Source: Aphelocoma coerulescens (Eukaryota; Chordata; Aves; Passeriformes; Corvidae). From it: 64,000 bases of DNA. The DNA is taken from assembly GCF_041296385.1 (NCBI RefSeq), contig NC_091018.1, forward strand, positions 2,797,501 through 2,861,500. Reading direction: 5' to 3'. The notes under the pieces are model-generated. The model had not been told where the DNA came from. It worked only from the letters and a program-made list of their open reading frames with translations, and made no database searches. Position 1 is the stretch's first letter, and every line of letters begins with the position of its first letter. Both the position numbers and the translations under genes were made by a program. Positions 41,638-52,578 of the stretch are shown piece by piece.

Positions 41638-44600
41638 CTGTTTGACTGTGGCAACTGATACTTGAGCACTGAGAAATGTTTTTTTCTGTGTGTACAATGC
41701 CTTTAGCTGATGTGCTCATGTCATAGAGATGTCAGTGTGAGCAAGGAATAAACCACTCACTGTTGGTCTGAGCATTTCAGCAGAACGAATCATATAAAAG
41801 ATCTCAATATTACTGTCATTAAAGAACATTATAAAAAATATTATTTTTTTCCTCAAACAAATGTAGAAAAGAAAAACCAAAATCCCTCCTTTTCACTGCA
41901 CAAACACTTATCTATATCAGATTCTTCTAATTTGGTTTTGGATTCAGTTTGTTCTTTAATTGCAGTGGTCCAGATTGTAAATCTGTTCTATGTGAGATTG
42001 CAAGTTTATTTCTATATCATATATACAGTGCAAATACTGTCAGTACTAAAAAAATTAGCCTTTTTTTGTTCAGTCAGCTTGTGAAGTATCATCAGCTACA
42101 CCCATTTGACAATCCTCTAGTGAAGGGAACAAGGCAAAATAGCAATCAGAGACAGATGATATTATAATCTCATGCTGGATGTTTGACTAGCATGAAAAGA
42201 AACATCTTCCAAGTACTTGTGGAAGTTGTAATGATGAAAATATGAAAAACCATGAAAAACATTCAGAAGGAAAAAAACATGTGGCATTGCATAAACTGCA
42301 CTGAAGTGCTGCTTTGCTGAGTGCAAACAGGGATGTTCAGCCTCTGTGTGCTCCCAGGATACTCAAACTCAGTCCAGTACGAAAGTCAAACTCTGGTGTT
42401 ATAGTAATGGATATTCTTAAGTATCTGCAAAATATTTAAGGCAAGAGGATCTTCTTCTGTCACAGTAAATTTGGATTCAACACCATCTGTCCATCAAGCA
42501 GACTGAGCAATACTAAAATGTGCTGAAGACCCAGAACATTTAACTTTTTTGGAAAATCTGTTGAACGAGACATACAGGAGTACAGAGAAAACATTCCAGA
42601 GTCTGGAAACGCTGGGTGTGTGGAGCACATCTCACACTGCAGCAAGCCACTCTGATGCAGAACACAAGGAACAGGTAAATTTGAAACTAATTAGACTCAT
42701 TATGAAATCATCAGCTTGGCAGGCGAATAAATCACCTGCACTCATGGGTACCTGCTCTGTCTGAGCATTCCACGGGGGCCAGGAGGACAGGGCAGCCACA
42801 GGACACCACCACCAGACCAGGCCATCTCCTGGGAATTGGAAGAATAGACCTGGAATCGTGGTTTTTCAAGGTCACCACGGGTACTGCGAGCACAGGCAAC
42901 ACACCACATCATGAGGGAAGGGCTAAAGTGCAGAGAGTAACCAGCTGGCATTCTGAAATTAGATGTTTGAATAATGTTCAAGGGTGGGAGGAAAGGGGAA
43001 GGTTGTAGGTTCATTGTACCACAAGGTGGGAAAAGCCCTTCATAAACTGGACCTATCTTCAGGGCTTTCTTTTAGCCAGGAGAGGTGCACACATCCACAC
43101 CCTTGCTCAAACCCAGTCTTTAAATTCCCTCACATCTCCATGTGCCACATCTCCTGAATGATGTTTTCACACCCTTATTTACTGAATAAAGGATTTCAGC
43201 CTCCCCAACTTTACTCCTTACACGTGAATAACAAGTATGTGAAAATCTTATTTCAGTGACACCTTCAGAAGATGTATCTAAAATCCAAACTCACAAAAGG
43301 CAAAAAGATTCTTTTTTTTTTTTTTTTCATGTACTCTGAAGTGGCTCCTTTGCTTACTCACCCCACGTACATTTACCTACCTGCTGCTATCACACTGGTA
43401 TCTGCTTCCCTTCCAATATTGAGTTCCTTTAAACCAGGCTAAATTGGGAACTATTTGATGTCTCCTGAATGAGCTATTTCTAACAGGACCCTCATCCAGA
43501 AAGAAGCCTTGCCACCCGGGAAACTCTGTCAAATGCAGCAGACATCAAAGGCAGAGCGAGCGCTGCTGCTATTCTCTGCTCAGCTCAGCAAGAAGCATTC
43601 CCCACACCCTGGCTTGGCTTTCCTAAAGCTCTGGCTATTCCAGCACCAGTAATCCACAGGAAAAAAGCCAGTGCAGAAGGTTTTCCAGCATTCTGCTCTT
43701 CCCCTTGGGAAGCTGAGAGCCCCCAGGCTCTGCTGGAGAAAACAAACCAGGCTCTGGCACACAGCAGCTATTCCAGCAGTGGTCACAATCTCACCACAGA
43801 GGTTTCTCACACAGTTTTCTCTTCTGCAATTCTTTGGCACTCACGTGAGCATCTTCCCCCTTGTTATTGTCCAACACATGGAGATCTAAGCACTGCTGTG
43901 GGCAGCAAGGACTTTGTAACTGCTTTTCATGCTGCAGATGGATATTGAGGGGAACATGTGCAGCCAAGGCAGCTGAAATAAATGCAGGGATCACACTCCC
44001 CCCCGCTGTTCTACAGGTGTACTGAGCACATTTTCCTGTGCTCTCTTTCCCATTCCTGTGCCCTACTTTCAGACACTACATAGGATATCTTGGCATCTCT
44101 CTGATTACGCCTCCCTACCCTTGCAGCCTCACCAGTCTGGATTATCACCATTATCTGAAGCAGCAATGGCCTCTCCTAATCCTGTCAAGAAGTTTGTAGA
44201 GAGCTCCTGGTAATCTTGGAGCACTAATCTTGCAGCAGTTTGGGGCTGACACGAGCAAAACCCATGACTTTAACAAAGAGGAATGTTGAACAAGCCGGAG
44301 TGTTTCTAACAAGCTGCAGGAAGAACATGAGATAAGGAGGCAGGAATCAGTGTACAGGACAGATAAAGTGATTAACACAAGGGTACTCAGCAGTAAGAGC
44401 AGTAATAAAACATATTTCTCTCTTTTTCATTCAGAAGCAATTCCAGGTGTTCTCTGAGACTTCTTGCCACAACAAACCTCACGCTGCTCCTTAAAATTCC
44501 CATTTGGTTATTTATCAGTTTAACTGACAAAAGACATACAAAAAATTCTTTACCAAAAAAAGATGGTGTAAGTCCCAGTGCATGAGATAACAGCTATTTC

Positions 44601-45470
44601 TTCCACTGTAGTATTTGAAACACCACATTCTGTGAAGTTGTGGTGGCTGCCAAGAGGATTTGAATGGTTAAAGGCTGCAGTTATCCAACTATTCCTTCTT
44701 TTGTAATAATCTCATGTGTGTGCATCTGTAGAACAACAGAATGTCATTCCTTTGAGTAAAACAACCAAACTATTCTTTCCTATCTAATTGTAATGGTTTC
44801 TGCATATGCAGGAGAAACATAAACCCAAGTTTTTCTTCTGGAACAAATATTCAACCTGTCAAGAACAGCACTTGATGTCAGGATTGTGAAGTGTGGATGA
44901 AATGACAGACCAACAGAGGGAATCTGATAAGAGATTAATGAGATGTGTTCCATAAAGTACTTGAAATAAGAAACAAGGAAATAGGGAGGAAAAAAGAGAG
45001 GAAAACAATAGGGGAGACCAAGGAGCTGCTTTCTGAGCCTTCTGTTGTGATCCTGTGGCAGATGAGTTATCTGGAATGTTACTGACAAATTTCAGAAAGT
45101 CTGTGAATCAAGAGCAAGTGGAGGGAACTGGACACCCCCTGAGCAGGTGTATTTACCTTTGCAGAGCTCATGAGCCCCAACCTTTGCTATACAACATTCG
45201 GGGCACACTCTGTGTTTATTTGGCCTGACACCATTTAAAGGCAGCCATGCATCCACCCTTTTACACACTTAGAGCACATCCAAATATGCAACCAACTGCA
45301 CCAAGTGCCAGAAGCAGAGTTTCCAGCACTCAATGCTTGGTAAAAGCTGGGTTGTCATTTCTTGGGGATTACCCTGTCCCTCTGAAGGAAAGAAGGAAAC
45401 AAACTGGACCAGGACAGAGGCTCCATCAAGCACAACCAACTACATCCGCAGTGGAGCACCAGAAATGCAA
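41638..45470. other. Non-coding DNA with a T16 run
   Basis: T16 lies at 43312-43327. A moderately G+C-rich patch at about 43500-43900 carries overlapping frames on both strands that I do not recognise. No repeat family was identified. Confidence 0.5.
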
Positions 45471-45512
45471 GTCACAGAATGACAGAATGAGGGTGAGGAG
45501 AGTCAAGGATTT
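45471..45512 (-). mobile_element. Possible CR1 tail remnant, antisense
   Basis: 'gtcacagaatgacagaatgagggtgagg' resembles the reverse complement of the CR1 3' terminus (tcacagaatcacagaat followed by a ggttgg-like stretch). The match covers only about 30 bases and could be coincidental. Confidence 0.3.
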
Positions 45513-46983
45513 CTGTCCATGTGACAGTGCTGAAATGTGGATATAAAGCATAATTCAGTGAATCACTTGGTCTTTTACAGCACAGAAACCCAGCAGAACT
45601 TCAGCCACATTTCACTGATGAGAAACAGGCACAGGAATCATTGACATCAGCCAAAGATATTTCAAAGTTGTTTTAAAAGCCAGTTAACAGGTGTCACACA
45701 CAAACCCCCCTCCTTCACTGTTGACCCAAAGCCCAGCTCAAATCAGTTTAACCAACCAGCAGAACGTGCCCTGGCCCAGCAAGAATAAAACCCAAAATGC
45801 CAGTCTTGTGCCCTATTATACATTGTGTCTATGCATGAAGCTGCTGAGACACAATGAAATGAGTTTATCCTGAATTTATAGATATAAAAAATAAAATTAA
45901 AGAAAACAAAGTACCTTCTAACATTTCCCTATTTCAATGAAAAATCTGTTCAATTTACATTTAGGCTTTTATTTTTTATCTTGCAATTAAGAAAATTGCA
46001 AGAATGATGACTAAATTGTGTAAGCTAGAATAACTCATTTGGCTTTTTAAGACATTTAATATGAGACCATTAGTTCTTTTTCCTTTTGGAGATCTCAATC
46101 ACAAAATTTTTGTCACTTCTAAAGAATTACTTCAGTATTTATCAACTCAGCCAACATATGAAAGTGAAAAGGCACATAATATAGAGCAACAAGAAATCAC
46201 CCAGAAAATAAGAGTCTGGTGTGAGGTTCAGCATCACTCCTGGTTAGGCAGTCTAAACAGTACTAGACTGTGAAAATACAAGGATTAAAGAATTAGAAAC
46301 AAGAGTGATTATATCTGGAAGTCCTTACCTCTTCCAGCTTTTTTTAGGTGTTCTTAACAATAGTTTTCCTGATCAAGAGTCTTAATTTGCAAACAAAAAC
46401 CAGTTCTGTTCAATGAATTACCAAAAAACACCTTTATAGAGGCACAGTGAAGGAAACTGAAATATTGTTCAAGTACAGGAAATAAAACACACCCCCACAG
46501 TGAGACTCCTGCTAGATTCTTATTTGTTGCCATTGTTTTTCTTTCACATAAAAATGGCCTTGGCTATAAACTTAAACTTAAATTTTAAGAAAGGAAAAGA
46601 AATAGCACATTTGCTGCTGTCTTGCATCTTGTACTGGTTTATTTATGGATTTTTTTTCTTTTTCTTACCTCACAAGTTTAATGGAATTTTTACTGTGACT
46701 TTATAGCTGTGTGATTTATAATACATCAAACAAGTCAAATCAATCAGTAAAGGCTTAAAAATCAGCACAGGTTCAGATGGCTCCTTTAAAACAAATCATT
46801 ACAGCTGTTAGAACTCAAACATACACAACAAGGATTGACCACTAATGTGAGTTATTTTAAAATCTCATTTTCTTGGTAAGAAATGCTGCTCTTTGTATAT
46901 AACTTTTTAACGATCTAATAAAACCATCTGCAGGAATACAACACAAAACACAGTTCTCCTCTCTATATATCTGCCAAGCAGCT
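45513..46983. other. Non-coding A+T-rich DNA
   Basis: Nothing was recognised; only short open frames are present. Confidence 0.55.
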
Positions 46984-47153
46984 CTTTAAATACTCTATAC
47001 CATTCTTTAAAGGAAACCTACCCCTGTTCTCACTGATATGGAAAGTAAAATCTCTTGAAATACCCTATGCTGTTATTTGAATATCTTTAAATATGCTGCA
47101 CTATTCTTTTAAAGGAACCTATCCACATTCTCATTGCTGTGGGAAGTTAAATC
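46984..47153. repeat. Imperfect tandem duplication, 69-bp units, 101-bp period
   Basis: Unit A (46984-47052) and unit B (47085-47153) align without gaps at an offset of 101 bases, with 52 of 69 positions identical by my hand count. Shared words include ctttaaata near the start, ttctttaaagg-like sequence in the middle and a gttctcactg/attctcattg pair. The divergence suggests an old local duplication. Confidence 0.8.
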
Positions 47154-48147
47154 AGCTTTTTAATTGGCACACCTCTTCCATTAAGCTTAAGAAATAGTTA
47201 TTCCTATTATGCTCTAAATATAATCACATATAGGGAAGGCTCTTTCACCTCAGAGATAAGGAAATCTTGGCAGAAATACATTTTATACATTTTGGTTCTG
47301 AATTCACTTGTGAAAGAGCAAGTGGATAAAATTCTCTTTCATTATTCCTTTCTAGGAAGTTTTCCCTACATAATTACATTGTAAGTGCTAGTGAATGTGC
47401 CAAACTATGATGGAAACAAAGTGAATAGACTGAAGGAAGGATTAGCAGCTAGTTAATATGAATGCAAATGAAAATAAAGCACTCTTTCATTTATTCCACT
47501 ATTAAAAAAAAAGGGAAAATAAAATAAACCCCCACACAAACCAAAAAATCCTCTGTAATTCAAAGTATGTTCAGTATCATTTTTCTTTGCCTTTTTTCTC
47601 CCTTTTCACCTGAAACAATTTAATGAAGCTGAGGGGATTACTGCACTAACTTTTAAGAGCTTTGCAATCAACAGGTTCTCTCACAAGGCTCACTAAACAC
47701 TAGGCTCTGCTAAAATCATATTACTTAGAATATCACATTTCTTTATAAATGTCTGATCTCTTGTAACTCTTGCTCATCAGAGGTGTAGGACACACATTCT
47801 CCAAAGCACCTCCTTTCCACAGACACTTCTGGCTGCTTCTGAAGTCATTGATATTCCTGATGTCTCCTCTCAACCCTGATAACCGTGATAAGGCCCTGCC
47901 ATTTTCACTGTGGCTTTTAACTTTTCATTTCTAGATAATGCAACTTTTCTGAATCCCTTTGTTAAGGCATCTAAGCTTTCAATGCTGTGAGTCCATTCTC
48001 ATGGCAAGCATGCATGCTGATGGAAAAATAAGCATAGAAATCGAAGGGAAGATTTATTAATAGTTTGGTTTAGCACATTTTCCCCAAATGTTGTTAGTTT
48101 CTGTGGATTTTAAGATCACACAATAAAAGAAGAAAGAAGACATGTAA
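47154..48147. other. Non-coding A+T-rich DNA
   Basis: Nothing recognised. An ATGCAAAT octamer lies at 47462-47469. Confidence 0.5.
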
Positions 48148-48484
48148 CTCTCTACAACAACCTGGGGTTGTAGTAAGGGGGAATTTGTCTTGGCTCTCAG
48201 GTGACAAGTGACAGGATGAGAGAAAATGGCCTCAAGTTGTGCCAGGGGATGTTTAGACTGGATTTTAGGAAAAAGATTCTTCACTGAAAGGGTGATCAAG
48301 CATTGGAACAAGCTTCCCATGGAAGTGCTGGAGTCACCATCCCTGGAATCATTCAAAAAATGTGTGGCTGTGGCACTTGGAGATAGATAGGGTTTGGAGG
48401 TGACCACAGTGGTGCTGGGTTAGTGGTTGGACTCAGTGATCTCAGAGGGCTTTTCCAACCTTAACTATTCCATCAGTTCATGAT
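48148..48484 (+). mobile_element. CR1 LINE 3' end, 5'-truncated, sense
   Basis: This is the clearest repeat in the window. In order it shows 'ctacaacaacctggggttgt', 'gacaagtgacaggatgagag', 'ggcctcaagttgtgccaggg', 'cttcactgaaagggtgatca', 'gtgctggagtcaccatccct', 'ggttggactcagtgatctca' and 'cttttccaaccttaactatt', which is the order in the CR1 3' region. About 340 bp of the element's terminus remains, and the terminal short repeat is reduced to a degraded 'ccatcagttcatga'. It carries no reverse-transcriptase domain. A 116-codon minus-strand frame across it (48057-48407) is antisense to the repeat and not a gene. Confidence 0.95.
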
Positions 48485-49503
48485 AAACTCCAAATCCACT
48501 CAGCTCATTTCCTAAGAGGTGATTTTATTTTTACTAAGTGGAGTGAAGTCAAACACTGAGTTAAATGGTGGCCAATAGTTATGAGACTAACCACTCAATT
48601 AATCAAGACACAAAATATTTAAAATGTATAGGATTTTACTCAAGAAATGGTGGCTACTATTTTCTGCCCTGTACCATTTTGTTCTTGAAACACTCCTTAC
48701 TAAAAGAAAACCATGGGAAATCATTTGTTATGCTGAGGATCTTCTGGACAGGTGTGCAATCGGGCAGAGTGAATTCTACACCCCGTGAGGCTTTGGTCAT
48801 GGAATGCTAATTAACTAGGAACTGAAGACTTTCATCCTGTGTTGGAAGTGATAACACAGCAGAGAATCCAAATAGAAAAATTAATAACATTTGGTGGCAT
48901 TGGAACCAAGATATTCTGCTGGAAAGAACTAAATGGTGTCCAATAGACAGAGAAAATAAAGAAAGTCTTTTTCAGACTATTTAAAATCTCTTCCAGACAG
49001 TCATGCATACACACAGGAAAATCCTACAATTCCCCTAGGAAAATGATTCTTGTGAAGTCATCAAAGGCAGTTTTACATAAGGCTTCCCCCCTGTTCAGTC
49101 TCTAAAATCCATTCCTTGCCTTCTGGTTTGATTCCTTTAGCTCATTCTCATCACTTTTCCTCATGGCAATCTACAACACAAATTACAAGTATTTGTCAAG
49201 TTTGCCAGGGAAAATCTACTTGAAAAGCAGTAATGTTTGGAATTCATCAACTTGCCATCTTCTTCTGTAATTTTCCATAATTATTTTCCCATTTAGTCTT
49301 TGAAGGAGTCTCAGGAATACATCCTGCCTTTTTCATAAATGCAGTCCTGCCCTGTGATTCCCATTGAGGATGCTATCACAAAATATTTTCAAAATCCTGA
49401 CGGAACATGTCAAAACTCTTAGGAAGTAGGGCTTGCTGCCTCCAATCATCCCTGCTGTAAGCTTTGTCTTGGTTATCTCCTGAAATTGTGAGAGCCAGCC
49501 CAC
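48485..49503. other. Non-coding A+T-rich DNA left of the CTG island
   Basis: No repeat or exon was recognised. The minus-strand frame of the neighbouring exon candidate stays open down to a TGA at 49333-49335, but base composition drops to the A+T-rich background below about 49500. Confidence 0.5.
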
Positions 49504-49570
49504 CATGAGTGTGCACTTGTCTGTGCATTCCTCCCGGGATGGAGCCAAAGCTCGGGGAGCGTAGGACCCG

Positions 49571-49604
<34 letters not shown>

Positions 49605-49739
49605 CAGATAAATGGCCTTGCTTGGACATGCCTGAGCCAGAGCCACTGCCTGGGAGGGGGCTGGCACGGAGCTGTGAGCAGCCACTGCCAGCTCGTGTCA
49701 TCTCAGCTGCAGTCTGCACCCTGCCCATGTCTGAGAGCC
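49504..49739 (-). CDS. Candidate internal exon with serine run
   Basis: On the minus strand a strong acceptor-like sequence (pyrimidine-rich, ending gctctgttttgcag) precedes 49739, and a plausible donor (ATG|GTGGGC) follows 49504. The 236 bases between are clearly richer in G+C than their flanks and open in one frame (two bases, then 78 codons). The product has a Gly/Ser-rich start, a run of about eleven serines from AGC codons, then a segment with two cysteines. The same frame remains open to a stop at 49333, so an unspliced 140-codon reading (49333-49755) is also possible. The alanine frame of the repeat is open too; the glutamine frame ends at once in TAG. I do not recognise the protein. 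It could be an exon of an unplaced gene, a non-coding RNA exon, or a CTG-expanded non-coding patch. Confidence 0.22.
49574..49603 (+). repeat. (CTG)10 trinucleotide repeat
   Basis: Ten uninterrupted CTG units on the plus strand (CAG on the minus strand). It lies inside the exon candidate on the minus strand, where the frame reads serine. It is likely length-polymorphic. Confidence 0.97.
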
Positions 49740-50056
49740 CTGCAAAACAGAGCATGGGCAGGAAAAATTCAGCTTAATTGCCTTGGGGTTGCAGACAGCT
49801 GTAGATCCCATGGACCTGACTGATGCTTAGATAAATATTTCATATTCTCTCACTGGGGAGACAAGAAAATGCATTTCTTTTTTCCTCTGTTACAGTTGTT
49901 TTATACTAAGTCTGCAGGCTCCTGGGTCGGTCTTGCTTTGTTTTCCCCTAGAGGACACAGGACTCTGGTGCCCTGATCTAAAGAGGATTCGCAGGTAGTG
50001 AGGATAATGTTTTAACAACAGCACAACTCTCTCAATCTCACGTTTCCTTCTTTCAG

Positions 50057-50136
50057 GTCCTAACGCATAATAAAAGATGTTTTATGGCTCTGATCAAAAG
50101 CTCAGAGAGTTCCACGCTGAAATCCAGTGACTGCAG
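50057..50136 (+). other. Exon-like segment bounded by strong splice signals
   Basis: A long pyrimidine tract ending ctttcag immediately precedes 50057, and a near-consensus donor (TGCAG|GTGAGC) follows 50136. Of the three forward frames in these 80 bases only the first is open (26 codons plus two bases). Joining it to the segment after the next good acceptor at 51578 keeps this frame open for 59 more codons. There is no recognised product or start codon, so a non-coding RNA exon is equally possible. Confidence 0.22.
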
Positions 50137-51578
50137 GTGAGCTTGACATTTCAAGAATATGTCATGTTGTATTTGTCTTTCTTTGTAAGATTAAAGGAGC
50201 AGCAACTCTCCGACCGGAAATGCACGCATCAGTAAAATTGAGCCAGAACTGATATTTAAAATAAAATGTATTTATTGTTGTAAGATTTTAAATTCAAGCT
50301 GTTAAATTATTCATGCCCATCAGAAAAGGATCCCAATTCAGCACCTGCAGTCTCTGTTTTTCACTGGTGACAGAGAAAGAAAATACCCTTTCTTGTGAAA
50401 TATTCAAATACTTCAGATGCCTAATAAAAATGCAGGTATATTATCTCCATGTTACTTATCTTGAAAGGAGGATAATGTTGAGACAATAAACTGTTTAAAA
50501 ATAAATCCCTTTCTGACAATCCACAAAACAATGGGGAATGTATTCATCTCCATTTGCCTTCCTTACTGGCAGTAAAAACGAATAGACAACATAGTCATCA
50601 GAATTATTTTGTGACAATTCCACAGAGGTTTAGCTAATTCTTTTCAAGTCCATTTTATTAGTCAGGAAAAAAAAAAATTAAGTTAAATCCTGATTTAATA
50701 AGTGGTGGATTTGAATAAATTACTCTAGTTCTATGTTCATTGAACTTTAAACAAATTGTTCCACAGTCCATTGCCAAGCAACTAGAACATATCCTTAGGA
50801 AGTTCAACAACATACTTTGATTAAATTGGTAGGGTGAACAAACAGTTTACTGGGAACTTCAGGCTTAGAAAATGAAGATTTACCAAAGTGGAGTTTTCCT
50901 CATTAATTCTATCAATCACCTATAAATAGAGGCTTATGCTTAATAAATTGATAGAGTCACATTCTGTCTGAAATCATTTGTATCTCTGTAATGTGTTTGC
51001 CCAGGATGCTGATGGCATTTTAAGACTGTTGAAATATTGCAAACCTGTCTTTAGCTTGAGATAACTACAAGAATTAAAGTCAACCTTTCTTATCAGCACA
51101 TATGTCCTGAAAAACTGTTACTATAATAGCTGAGACAGGTATCTAAAAAATTACATCTGAGGACAGAAAACCAGCCATAACTTGTTTTTAAAAATGTATT
51201 AAACATGTGTTAGGTTTATTATCTTGGGTCTTTGACCCACTGGAACATGAACAAGAGAAATGACTGCACCCTGAGAATGTCTTCATGAATCAGGGCAACA
51301 AAATTACCAACAATTTTAGGTATTGAAAACAGGGGTTTGGATGCTACTTTTTTAAAGAGAAAATTTGGGGAAATTCTCACTGTGTTATGTATTTGGAACA
51401 ACCTTCCTAAGTCTCTAGAGAGAAATGAGTTTTAGGAGATTTCCAGCTCTACACGTATGAAATGATTACAGGCTGATTTACTTAAAGTTTTCATATTTTG
51501 GCTCACAGTTTGGTCAATACAAAAATGTTATCCTAGTGCAGAATTTTAACATTCCCATTTTCTACTGTTTTCCATTAG
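50137..51578. other. A+T-rich DNA between two exon-like segments
   Basis: No repeat or gene was recognised. If the flanking segments are spliced together this is their intron: it starts GTGAGC and ends in a pyrimidine-rich tract with ATTAG. Confidence 0.4.
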
Positions 51579-51759
51579 GATCTTTACTATTCCTGAGGCA
51601 CAGGGTCTGGGTTTGACTGCCAGGCTTGCGATGGAGGACGTCAGGAAACAACAATCCTTCAGCTCCTCACAGCTACAGAATCCTACACCTGGGAACAGTG
51701 GCAAAATTACACTTGAACCAGTTCTCTTAACTCTGGATTTTAAAAAGCTAAACAGTTAA
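51579..51759 (+). other. Possible 3' exon segment ending in TAA
   Basis: A good acceptor (ttctactgttttccattag) precedes 51579. Read in the phase left by the segment at 50057-50136, the frame runs 59 codons to a TAA at 51757-51759 and is polar and Ser/Gln-rich. Two CpG-containing words occur (cttgcgatgg, ggacgtcagg), unusual here. No AATAAA signal follows closely, which weakens the case for a terminal exon. The product is not recognised. Confidence 0.2.
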
Positions 51760-52540
51760 AGCCATTCCATACTACTTTTGGTAACTACAGGATCACAGAG
51801 GGGTAAAAAGTTCAAGCTCAATCCAGTGGACCCGCTCCATTCTGTGAAAATAGCCAATTTAGGGCTATTATGAGAAAATAACTTTCATTAAGCTTTCATC
51901 ATTTGTAGTCTACTACAGACCATCTCAGCTTTCTAAAATGTCAACATCTAAAAGTATCATCATTCTTCATTATGCTGGAGGGAAAAAAAATAGATCAAAT
52001 GGAAACGAAGAACTCTCACTTTCAGATAAGCAGAAAACGCTGAGTATAATTCCACAGTGAAAATGAGGAGCTAATGCTTTAGCACTTACACGTACTCTAA
52101 CCATTTATAATAATAGAAGCAAGAAGATACTTGCATTAGAAAGTGTCTATATTTGATTGCATCTCTCTCCTGTCATCATGCATGGGAACCTCGATAGGCT
52201 GTCGTTTTGTTCTGGTCAAGGACTGTGTCATCATTTATCACCCAGGACAAGCAAGCCAATGCCTAGGAAAGAGTTTTGAATCTCACTGCATGACAAACAG
52301 AGCCAGTTTGAAGCATTATTGGACCCTGATTTACAACTGGAGATGGCTAAACCCGTAACTTCCACAAAAGATTCCTATTGCAGGCTCAGGGTTCATATAA
52401 CAGTCACTGAACCGCTGAAAGCTGCGATGAAATGTATTAACAAATGCCAAAAATCAGTGATTGTTTCACATTATCCAGGATAAATCAGAGTGGTTAAGGT
52501 GTTGATTCACAAAGATGGGAATGCTAAAGAAACAACAGAC
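51760..52540. other. Non-coding A+T-rich DNA
   Basis: Nothing was recognised; only a 71-codon open frame at 52143-52358 (+) is present, consistent with chance. Confidence 0.5.
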
Positions 52541-52578
52541 AAGAGGAGAGGAAAGGAGGGGAGGGAAAGGGAGGGGAG
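52541..52578 (+). repeat. 38-base pure purine tract with G-quadruplex motif
   Basis: The plus strand has no pyrimidine from 52541 to 52578. Within it four G-runs (52558-52561, 52563-52565, 52569-52571, 52573-52576) are separated by loops of 1, 3 and 1 bases. This meets the usual definition of a G-quadruplex-forming sequence with very short loops, normally a stable arrangement. Confidence 0.92.

Noticed and set aside
48057..48407. 116-codon open frame on the minus strand
   Set aside because: It is antisense to the CR1 3' end and is explained by that repeat.
51785..51840. 'aggatcacagaggggtaaaa' as a further CR1 tail
   Set aside because: Only one short word fits and the rest does not follow CR1 order.
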